NCBI GenBank assembly: GCA_028694405.1
Contig: JAQUTM010000064.1
Coordinates: 1-11,395, forward strand
Source of the DNA: Oscillospiraceae bacterium
Lineage (GTDB): Bacteria; Bacillota; Clostridia; Oscillospirales; Ruminococcaceae
Direction of reading: 5' to 3'
Length of the DNA stretch: 11,395 nucleotides
In this document: positions 6,417 through 11,395 of the stretch, piece after piece
Position numbering within the stretch: position 1 is the first letter of the stretch
Layout: each line of letters begins with the position of its first letter
Program-made: the position numbers and the translations under genes
The notes under the pieces: generated by a model
Databases searched by the model: none
What the model was told of the DNA's origin: nothing
Seen by the model: the letters and a program-made list of their open reading frames with translations, nothing else

Positions 6417-6959
6417 TTGAAAAGCTCTACACGCACCGTGGCAACCTGTGGCGTAATGGGTGCTTTAAGCGCAGCCATTATGTTTATTGGCGGTATTTTG
6501 CCCTTAGCCACCTATACTGCTCCTGCAATATCCGGCATTTTTTTACTGCCTGTAGCATTAGAGCTGGGCTTACGCAGCGGTTTTATGATGTATGCTGTAG
6601 TAAGCTTACTTAGTCTATTTGTGGTTGCAGATAAAGAAATGGCGTTAACTTTTATTTTCTTTTTAGGTTTTTACCCGCTTTTAAAACAAATTTTTGATAA
6701 AATAGACAAAAAAACGCTTCGTATAGTTATAAAGCTTGTTGTTTTTAACGTTTGCATTTTCTCTATGTATTCCCTTATACTTTATGTATTCCCTATTGGT
6801 ATTGTGGTTAACGAATTTGCAGAGTATGCCCCTTGGTTTTTAATCTTGCTTGTCGTGCTTGCCAACATTACCTTTGTGATATATGATATGGCGCTTACCC
6901 GTATTACTTGGCTGTATTTAAAAAAGTACCGTTCTCGTATTATGAAAGGGCGCCGATAG
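6417..6959 (+). CDS. Polytopic membrane protein, ECF S-component-like, function unknown
   Basis: This 180-residue protein is strongly hydrophobic with five or six predicted helices (about 12-30, 36-68, 75-92, 103-132, 138-163) and a basic C-terminal tail (KKYRSRIMKGRR). The first segment, MGALSAAIMFIGGILPLATY, looks like the opening of small substrate-binding subunits of energy-coupling-factor transporters, but I cannot assign a substrate, and no ECF ATPase or T subunit is in the window. The start is a TTG with GGGGGTG 7 nt upstream, only 3 nt after the stop of the J-like gene, so translation is probably coupled. An in-frame ATG at 6453 has no ribosome site and would cut into the first helix region. 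Its place as third gene of the DUF5685 cassette suggests it anchors or partners the two soluble proteins; that is inference. Confidence 0.75.
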   Translation: MKSSTRTVATCGVMGALSAAIMFIGGILPLATYTAPAISGIFLLPVALELGLRSGFMMYAVVSLLSLFVVADKEMALTFIFFLGFYPLLKQIFDKIDKKTLRIVIKLVVFNVCIFSMYSLILYVFPIGIVVNEFAEYAPWFLILLVVLANITFVIYDMALTRITWLYLKKYRSRIMKGRR

Positions 6960-6983
6960 CTTAGTGCATTTAGCGTTTATGCG

Positions 6984-7041
6984 ATTTTAAAGAATATTTT
7001 GCAAAAAACATACGCGAAATATTCTTTAAAATTCTTGTTTT
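6984..7041 (+). terminator. Long AT-rich hairpin after the DUF5685 cassette
   Basis: A perfect 16-bp inverted repeat, ATTTTAAAGAATATTT / AAATATTCTTTAAAAT (6984-6999 and 7017-7032), has a 17-nt loop and is followed by TCTTGTTTT. The T-tract is interrupted and the stem is AT-rich, so termination may be partial. Its position, 25 bp after the last stop of the cassette, fits a terminator. Confidence 0.6.
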
Positions 7042-7069
7042 CTCTAAATAATCTAAGCAAAAACAAGAA
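7032..7069 (+). other. Second hairpin between the terminator and the glmS ribozyme
   Basis: A perfect 10-bp repeat, TTCTTGTTTT / AAAACAAGAA (7032-7041 and 7060-7069), encloses an 18-nt AT-rich loop. It shares its first base with the right arm of the preceding hairpin, so the two stand in tandem directly upstream of the ribozyme. Its role is unknown: it may be part of a composite terminator or of the 5' piece released by ribozyme cleavage. Confidence 0.4.
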
Positions 7070-7101
7070 AGGTGGTACGCAGTATTACAGTTTGAAACAT
7101 A

Positions 7102-7262
7102 GCGCCGGGCCCATGCCTGTTTGGCTTTATGGGTGACGAGGAAGAAGGTTATCGAAAAATTCGGCGGATGCCTTCTGGTATGTAGACCTCTTTTCATGCC
7201 ACAAACATATAGCAATAAAAAACAGCAGCAATGCTGTAACAGAGTGCTATATGAGAGGTTGT
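7102..7262 (+). ncRNA. glmS self-cleaving ribozyme riboswitch
   Basis: The conserved glmS ribozyme core is plain. Cleavage is expected between A7101 and G7102 in A^GCGCC. P1 is CCCAT-GCC / GGC-ATGGG (7110-7117 and 7123-7133), then the invariant TGACGAGG (7134-7141). P2.1 is AGAAGG / CCTTCT (7143-7148 and 7171-7176), enclosing TTATCGA and TTCGGCGGATG. P3 is GACCTCT / AGAGGTT (7185-7191 and 7254-7260). P4 is ATATAGCA / TGCTATAT (7207-7214 and 7245-7252) with an inner ACAGCA / TGCTGT stem and GCAA tetraloop (7222-7237). Family knowledge: glucosamine-6-phosphate acts as the catalytic cofactor, and cleavage destabilises the mRNA, giving product feedback on GlmS. The glmS gene starts 257 nt downstream, a long spacer. 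The 3' end given is that of P3. Confidence 0.95.
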
Positions 7263-7263
7263 T

Positions 7264-7410
7264 TTGAATTTTGTGCCTTTGGGCATTTTATATTTTGTAC
7301 TGTGCACCGTTTGTACAGCACTTTTTTGCTTTGCAAATTTTGCAAAGTTGCGGTTAAACCGTATTTTTACTTTTACAATTTTAGGGTGGGCTTGCTTTAT
7401 ATTTTGCTAA
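7264..7410 (+). CDS. Possible 48-residue hydrophobic small protein between ribozyme and glmS
   Basis: A TTG start follows GAGAGG (7253-7258) by 5 nt and opens 48 codons, ending with TAA at 7408. The product would have two hydrophobic stretches (about residues 4-26 and 34-48) joined by a basic turn, FAKLRLNR, a typical small membrane hairpin. Doubts are serious. The ribosome-site-like sequence is also the 3' strand of ribozyme stem P3, so its presence is explained without translation; the start is not ATG; and T-rich DNA yields hydrophobic reading frames by chance. No family is recognised. A 19-nt palindrome (7329-7347) lies inside it. The rest of the spacer, 7411-7519, is AT-rich and shows only the glmS ribosome site. 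Confidence 0.25.
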   Translation: MNFVPLGILYFVLCTVCTALFCFANFAKLRLNRIFTFTILGWACFIFC

Positions 7411-7519
7411 AAGCTTAGTTTTTGCACCCCTTTTCTTTTTTGTGCCCTAAATTTCTATTTTGATTTAAAATTAAATACGGCAACCGCACATATAACTTTT
7501 GTTTTAAGGAGAAATAACT

Positions 7520-9340
7520 ATGTGTGGAATTGTTGGATATACAGGTAAACGTAATTGCAGCGAGGTACTTTTAGACGGACTGTCCAAATTGGAGTACCGC
7601 GGCTACGACTCGGCCGGTGTTGCCCTTGTGGAAAACGGCAACATTGAAGTAATAAAAGCACAAGGACGTTTGCAAATTTTGGCAAATATTTTAGCCAAAC
7701 GCCCGCCTATCAACGCCAGCTGCGGTATTGGTCACACCAGATGGGCTACCCACGGCGCTCCAAGCGACGTAAACAGCCACCCCCACAGCGGTGCACGCGT
7801 AAGCCTCGTGCACAATGGCATTATCGAAAACTATATCAGCCTAAAAGAAAAGCTTTCCGCCAAAGGCTATACGTTTGTAAGTCAAACCGATACTGAAGTT
7901 TTGGTTAAATTGCTGGACTACAATTACAAAGGCGACCCTATGGCCGCAATTATGTCTACTCTTGCCAAAGTGCGTGGCAGCTATGCCCTTGCCATTGTAT
8001 TTAGCGATTTCCCCGATAAAATTTTTGGTGTACGCAAAGAAAGTCCGCTTATTATCGGCTATGGCGAAGACGAAAACTTTTTAGCAAGCGATATTCCTGC
8101 CTTGTTAAAATATACCCGCTCTTACAGCATACTGGAAGAGGGTGAAATTGCCGAGTGTACCCGCACAGGTATTACAGTTTATAACGAATTTGGCACCCCT
8201 GTAAAAAAAGAGATTTTAACAGCAGATTGGGATATGGAAGCCGCAGAAAAAGGCGGTTATCCTCACTTTATGTTAAAAGAAATTCACGAACAGCCCACTG
8301 CTTTAAACGCCACGATTAACCCGCGTGTAGAAAATGGTCTGCCAGAGTTTCATATTCCTGACTTAGATGACTCTTATTTAAGCACCATAGAAAATATTCA
8401 CATTGTAGCCTGTGGCACCGCTATGCATGCAGGCATGGTGGGAAAAACAGCCATTGAAAAACTGGCTCGTATTCCTGCTATGGTAGATATTGCAAGTGAA
8501 TTTCGTTATCGTGACCCCTTAATAAAAGAGAATGACCTTGTAATTATTATCAGCCAAAGCGGAGAAACCTTAGACACGTTAGCCGCTTTAAAGCTTGCAA
8601 AACAGCGGGGTGCCAAAACACTTGCTGTGGTTAATGTAGTTGGCAGCAGTATTGCTCGTGCCGCAGATTATGTTTTATACACCCATGCAGGCCCCGAAAT
8701 TGCCGTAGCAAGCACAAAGGCATACAGCGTACAGCTAAGCATTATGTACTTGTTTGCCCTGCGTTTGGCCCTTGCAAAAGGCTGTATTACGGAAAGTGCC
8801 TGTAAGGACTATGTAACACAATTACAGGCCATACCTGCACAAATTGAAAAAATGCTGGTAGACACTGATAACATTAAATATTTGGCCAGCCAGTTTATGA
8901 ACACCGAGCACTTATTCTTTTTAGGCCGCGGGTTTGATTACTCTTTAAGCTTAGAGGGCAGCTTAAAGCTTAAAGAAATCAGCTATATTCATTCAGAAGC
9001 TTATGCCGCAGGTGAATTAAAGCACGGTACTATCAGCTTGATTGTAGAAGGCACCCCTGTTGTAGCCCTAGCTACCCAAACAGATGTTTTTGAAAAAACC
9101 ATCAGTAATGTAAAAGAGACAAAAGCACGCGGAGCACGCGTTATTTTGCTGTGTCGAGAAGGTGTGACAGTACCGGACGACGTAGCTGATTTTACAGTAG
9201 AAATTCCGAAAACCGCTGATTTGTTAATGCCCTTACTGCTTATTATTCCTTTACAGCTGTTTGCCTACTATATGAGCGTTCTGCGTGGCTGTGACGTTGA
9301 TAAACCCCGTAACCTTGCTAAGAGCGTTACAGTAGAGTAA
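7520..9340 (+). CDS. glmS: Glutamine--fructose-6-phosphate aminotransferase (isomerizing), GlmS
   Basis: GlmS converts fructose-6-phosphate and glutamine to glucosamine-6-phosphate and glutamate, the first committed step toward UDP-GlcNAc for peptidoglycan. The 606 residues match the usual length of about 600. The N-terminal Ntn amidotransferase domain (2-220) begins MCGIVGYTG with the nucleophile Cys2, then HTRWATHG (72-79), SLVHNGIIENY and SQTDTEV. Two SIS sugar-isomerase domains follow: CGTAMHAG at 298 and SQSGET at 345-350 in the first, and the phosphosugar-binding STKAYS stretch and GRGFDYSLSLEGSLKLKE further on. The C-terminus DKPRNLAKSVTVE is canonical and carries the Lys used by the isomerase site. 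AAGGAG lies 8 nt before the ATG. Control is by the upstream glmS ribozyme. No clear promoter was found just before the ribozyme. Confidence 0.98.
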   Translation: MCGIVGYTGKRNCSEVLLDGLSKLEYRGYDSAGVALVENGNIEVIKAQGRLQILANILAKRPPINASCGIGHTRWATHGAPSDVNSHPHSGARVSLVHNGIIENYISLKEKLSAKGYTFVSQTDTEVLVKLLDYNYKGDPMAAIMSTLAKVRGSYALAIVFSDFPDKIFGVRKESPLIIGYGEDENFLASDIPALLKYTRSYSILEEGEIAECTRTGITVYNEFGTPVKKEILTADWDMEAAEKGGYPHFMLKEIHEQPTALNATINPRVENGLPEFHIPDLDDSYLSTIENIHIVACGTAMHAGMVGKTAIEKLARIPAMVDIASEFRYRDPLIKENDLVIIISQSGETLDTLAALKLAKQRGAKTLAVVNVVGSSIARAADYVLYTHAGPEIAVASTKAYSVQLSIMYLFALRLALAKGCITESACKDYVTQLQAIPAQIEKMLVDTDNIKYLASQFMNTEHLFFLGRGFDYSLSLEGSLKLKEISYIHSEAYAAGELKHGTISLIVEGTPVVALATQTDVFEKTISNVKETKARGARVILLCREGVTVPDDVADFTVEIPKTADLLMPLLLIIPLQLFAYYMSVLRGCDVDKPRNLAKSVTVE

Positions 9341-9419
9341 ACCTATGTAAAACAAGTTTTTTCAGTAAGCTTCTTTTGTAATATATATTTCTTTTTTCCT
9401 GTCATCAAAACAACAAAAG

Positions 9420-9466
9420 AAAAAGCGCTTATGTCCTGTGTAACTACAGGCACATAAGCGCTTTTT
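9420..9466. terminator. Bidirectional terminator between glmS and the convergent esterase
   Basis: A 15-bp inverted repeat, AAAAAGCGCTTATGT / ACATAAGCGCTTTTT (9420-9434 and 9452-9466), continues into CCTGT / ACAGG (9435-9439 and 9446-9450) with a single bulged C. It ends in T5 on the plus strand, and in T5 then CTTTTG on the minus strand, so it can stop transcription from both convergent genes. Confidence 0.92.
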
Positions 9467-9529
9467 GTATTTGCTATATTAAAAAACTTCACTAAATAAA
9501 AACTCTTTATTGCAAATTTACAGTTTTAT

Positions 9530-10372
9530 TTATAAATTGCTGTTCAACCACACAGAAAACAAATCCGGCCAGCAGGCACATTCCGGCTGTACGCCGCGGC
9601 CCTCGCTGTTTTTGGTTTCTTCGGTAGCAAGCCCCAGTCCATGTATGCCTTTGGTAAACATATGCAGTTCAAACGGCACATGATTTGCTTGTAAAGCAGT
9701 TGCAAAAAGCAAGCTGTTTTCTACCGGTACTGTCTCGTCTGCTACCGTATGCCATAAAAAAGTTGGCGGAGTGATAGGGGTTACTTGTTTTTCTAAGCTT
9801 ACCAATTCTCTTTTTTCTAAATCAGTTGCCTGCTCCCCAAGTAAATTTTCAAAGCTTCCCGCATGGGCGTAAACGCCCGAAGTAATAACGGGATAAGACA
9901 AAAGCATAGCATTGGGTTTTATTTGGAAAGATTGCGTATTCAACAAATTGTTCAGCCAAGAACTTTCACTGTACACGCCTAAGCTGCAGGCTACATGCCC
10001 ACCTGCACTAAAGCCGCAAATTACTATCTTATCTGTATCAATATGCCATTTTAAAGCGTTTTCACGCAGCATGGCAACTGCTGTTGCTGCTTCACATACG
10101 GCGGCAGGAAAACGTGTAGGTGCCACACTATAGTTTAATACTGCTGCGTGGTATCCCAACGCATTAAAGCGCAATGCTACTGCTTCGTTCTCGCGGAAGC
10201 TTCGTTTCATGTAAGCGCCGCCCGGACAAATTAAAATAACGGGACGCTTCCTGTTTTCGTCAATACAGGCGTCATTTTCCATAAAAAAAGTTGTTAAGGT
10301 CGCATGATAATTATTATCGATAATATTTAATTTTGAGTAATTTACTTGTAAATCTAAAGTTTGATGTATCAT
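9530..10372 (-). CDS. Alpha/beta-hydrolase, acetyl-esterase/BD-FAE-like
   Basis: The 280-residue protein has the fold of the Aes/BD-FAE carboxylesterase group. The oxyanion-hole motif is CPGGAY (49-54, in place of HGG), then ALGYHAAVLNYSVAP (71-85). The nucleophile elbow is GFSAGGH with Ser122, the acid is Asp212 in ADETVPVEN and the base is His244 in FTKGIHGLGLA. Relatives deacetylate xylan or small acyl esters, or act as cyclised-formamide or peptide esterases; the substrate is not decided here. No signal peptide is seen, so it is probably cytoplasmic and may act on imported acetylated oligosaccharides. AGAGGA lies about 6 nt before the ATG at 10372. A longer frame to 10465 is rejected because a good promoter (10425-10452) lies inside it. 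Confidence 0.87.
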   Translation of the reverse strand: MIHQTLDLQVNYSKLNIIDNNYHATLTTFFMENDACIDENRKRPVILICPGGAYMKRSFRENEAVALRFNALGYHAAVLNYSVAPTRFPAAVCEAATAVAMLRENALKWHIDTDKIVICGFSAGGHVACSLGVYSESSWLNNLLNTQSFQIKPNAMLLSYPVITSGVYAHAGSFENLLGEQATDLEKRELVSLEKQVTPITPPTFLWHTVADETVPVENSLLFATALQANHVPFELHMFTKGIHGLGLATEETKNSEGRGVQPECACWPDLFSVWLNSNL

Positions 10373-10424
10373 AAAAAGTCCTCTTTTATCAGAAAATTTT
10401 CGCCATATCTGCAATATCATTCCA

Positions 10425-10452
10425 ATTATATTTGCAGAGAAACAGCTAACAA
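10425..10452 (-). promoter_or_regulatory. Sigma-A-type promoter of the esterase gene
   Basis: On the minus strand there is a -35 TTGTTA (10447-10452), a 16-bp spacer and a perfect -10 TATAAT (10425-10430). The predicted start near 10418 gives a leader of about 46 nt to the ATG at 10372. A weaker TTGTAA-17-TATATA pair lies further upstream on the same strand. Confidence 0.55.
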
Positions 10453-10505
10453 TAATTTTACACACTTTATATACAAATTTCCATACTTTTTTACAAACTT
10501 TATTT

Positions 10506-10561
10506 AAAATACCGGTAAAAAGCAGTATTTTGGGCGTTGCGGCTTTTTCTACCGGTATTTT
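10506..10561. repeat. Inverted repeat with two TACCGGTA palindromes between divergent promoters
   Basis: The arms AAAATACCGGTA (10506-10517) and TACCGGTATTTT (10550-10561) pair over 12 bp, then AAAAGC (10518-10523) pairs with GCTTTT (10542-10547) across a 2-nt bulge; the loop is 18 nt. Each arm holds the self-complementary 8-mer TACCGGTA, with centres 40 bp apart. The element lies upstream of both divergent promoters, so it may be a pair of operators for a dimeric regulator of LacI type, or a terminator blocking antisense transcription. Confidence 0.55.
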
Positions 10562-10581
10562 ATTTTACCTATTTCACCCCC

Positions 10582-10611
10582 TTGCTTATTTTGCATAGAA
10601 TAGCTTATATT
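10582..10611 (+). promoter_or_regulatory. Probable promoter of the TVP38-like gene
   Basis: A -35 TTGCTT (10582-10587), an 18-bp spacer and a -10 TATATT (10606-10611, 5 of 6 consensus) would start transcription near 10618. That is just ahead of the ribosome site AGAGGTGAT and leaves a leader of only about 11 nt. Confidence 0.4.
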
Positions 10612-10628
10612 TGAAAAGAGGTGATAAC

Positions 10629-11231
10629 TTGACCTCCCATCATAAATTTTTTAAAATTTTTTCCAATGTCATTACTGTCGTTGGGCTTGGTCTTTCGGTT
10701 TGGTTTTTTATTTATGGGTTTCAGCAAGGTTTATTTACCAACAGCGATACACTTTCGCTGTTTTTATTAAAGTTCAATGGTTTTGCTCCCTTTTTATTTG
10801 TATTACTGCAAATTTTACAGGTTACTTTTCCCATTCTTCCCGGCGGCTTAAGCTGCGCAGCAGGGGTGCTTTTGTTTGGCCCTTGGTACGGCTTTTTGTA
10901 CAACTATATAGGTATTTTAATTGGTTCTTTTATAAACTTTTACTTAGCGCGCCGTTACGGCTTACCCTTTGTAAAAACTATAATAAGCGAAAAAAGTTAT
11001 ACACGCTATTTAGGGTGGCTACAGGACGAAAAACGGTTTCGTATTCTTTTTGCCTTAGCAATCTTTTTTCCTTTTGCACCAGATGATTTACTGTGTATTA
11101 TAGCAGGCTTAAGTAAAATAAGCTTTAAGCGTTTTGCTTTGATTATTGCCTTATGCAAACCCGCAAGTATCTTTTTATACAGCATTGGTTTAACCGCGGT
11201 GCTTGAATTTTTAGTAAACTTCTTTCTATAA
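10629..11231 (+). CDS. TVP38/TMEM64 family membrane protein (DedA superfamily, VTT domain)
   Basis: This is a 200-residue integral membrane protein with about five or six hydrophobic segments. The VTT signature is clear: FPILPGGLSCAAGVLLFGPW, then GSFINFYLARRYG, and later FFPFAPDDLLCIIAGLSKIS with a following SFKRF. DedA-superfamily proteins are linked to lipid scrambling and membrane homeostasis; the exact substrate of bacterial TVP38-like members is not known. The start chosen is TTG at 10629, since AGAGGTGAT ends 4-5 nt upstream; the in-frame TTG at 10611 lies within the promoter's -10 region. The gene is divergent from the esterase and seems to stand alone; only a weak AT hairpin follows its stop. 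Confidence 0.87.
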   Translation: MTSHHKFFKIFSNVITVVGLGLSVWFFIYGFQQGLFTNSDTLSLFLLKFNGFAPFLFVLLQILQVTFPILPGGLSCAAGVLLFGPWYGFLYNYIGILIGSFINFYLARRYGLPFVKTIISEKSYTRYLGWLQDEKRFRILFALAIFFPFAPDDLLCIIAGLSKISFKRFALIIALCKPASIFLYSIGLTAVLEFLVNFFL

Positions 11232-11332
11232 AAGGTTTCTTTTTATGGGTTACTGCACATTTTCACCCCCTTTTCCATAGCATATATAGATGGCCATATG
11301 CCATGATTAATACCAATAGGAGGCTTTTTAAT

Positions 11333-11395
11333 ATGAGCGAACCCATGAATCGTTCTATCTCTGATGACTATATCCCCCCTTATCCCGGTACTCCT
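11333..11395 (+). CDS. Start of an unidentified gene, truncated by the window edge
   Basis: An ATG at 11333 follows AGGAGG by about 9 nt, the strongest ribosome site in the window, and 21 codons are open to the edge. The visible N-terminus (MSEPMNRSISDDY, then a Pro/Tyr-rich stretch) is polar. Short Pro/Tyr-rich openings of this kind occur in small clostridial spore-coat proteins such as CotJA, but too little is visible to assign a family. A 5-bp hairpin ATGGC / GCCAT (11290-11304) lies in the leader. Confidence 0.6.
   Translation, partial: MSEPMNRSISDDYIPPYPGTP

Noticed and set aside
6341..6613. 90-codon plus-strand frame across the J-like/membrane protein junction
   Set aside because: It is a shadow of two genes supported by motifs and ribosome sites.
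6970..7215. 81-codon minus-strand frame
   Set aside because: It lies antisense to the terminator hairpins and glmS ribozyme; RNA structure explains the sequence, and no start signal is present.
7290..7327. Possible terminator GTGC...GCAC followed by six T in the glmS spacer
   Set aside because: The stem is only 4 bp with a 12-nt loop, too weak to call.
10373..10465. 31-residue N-terminal extension of the esterase
   Set aside because: A good promoter lies inside this stretch, and the ATG at 10372 has its own ribosome site.
10700..11086. 128-codon plus-strand frame
   Set aside because: It is an alternative frame of the TVP38-like gene, which has the VTT motifs.
11255..11290. Possible sporulation sigma E/K promoter before the last gene (CATATATA)
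   Set aside because: The -10-like match is partial, and no -35 element sits at the right distance; the region is simply AT-rich.

Overview
The window looks like chromosomal DNA from a low-to-mid GC, Gram-positive anaerobe of the class Clostridia, most likely the Oscillospiraceae/Ruminococcaceae. The signs are strong AGGAGG-type ribosome sites, frequent TTG starts, a glmS ribozyme ahead of glmS, and a DUF5685 / J-like gene pair typical of that group. I see no insertion sequence, integrase, tRNA, rRNA or CRISPR array. The placement is inference from gene content, not from a marker gene.

Layout. Positions 1-3654 are read on the minus strand: a zinc-ribbon membrane protein (3244-3654) with its own terminator, a GH25 lysozyme-like protein (2234-3118), then a MATE exporter (738-2063) followed 24 bp later by a ThrE/YjjP-type exporter that runs off the window's left edge (1-713). 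The MATE-ThrE pair has a good sigma-A-type promoter and a terminator-like hairpin in its leader, which suggests attenuation. Positions 3820-6959 are read on the plus strand: a membrane-anchored NodB polysaccharide deacetylase with a strong terminator, then a tight three-gene cassette of a DUF5685 protein, a degenerate J-domain/TPR protein with a cysteine-rich tail, and a polytopic membrane protein.

Positions 6960-7519 hold no conventional gene but are rich in RNA structure: tandem hairpins, a clearly recognisable glmS self-cleaving ribozyme (7102-7262), and an unusually long ribozyme-to-gene spacer with a possible 48-residue hydrophobic small ORF. GlmS follows (7520-9340). It makes glucosamine-6-phosphate for the cell wall, and the ribozyme gives product feedback. 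A bidirectional terminator separates it from a convergent alpha/beta-hydrolase esterase (9530-10372). Divergent from the esterase is a TVP38/TMEM64-type membrane protein (10629-11231); between the two promoters lies a large inverted repeat built from two TACCGGTA palindromes. A new gene starts at 11333 and leaves the window.

Several genes concern the cell envelope (GH25, NodB deacetylase, GlmS), but they are separate transcription units, so this need not be a functional cluster. The best candidate for an undescribed system is the 4964-6959 cassette. Its J-like protein has lost HPD, and its DUF5685 protein carries two aspartate-rich motifs resembling those of class I terpenoid synthases.
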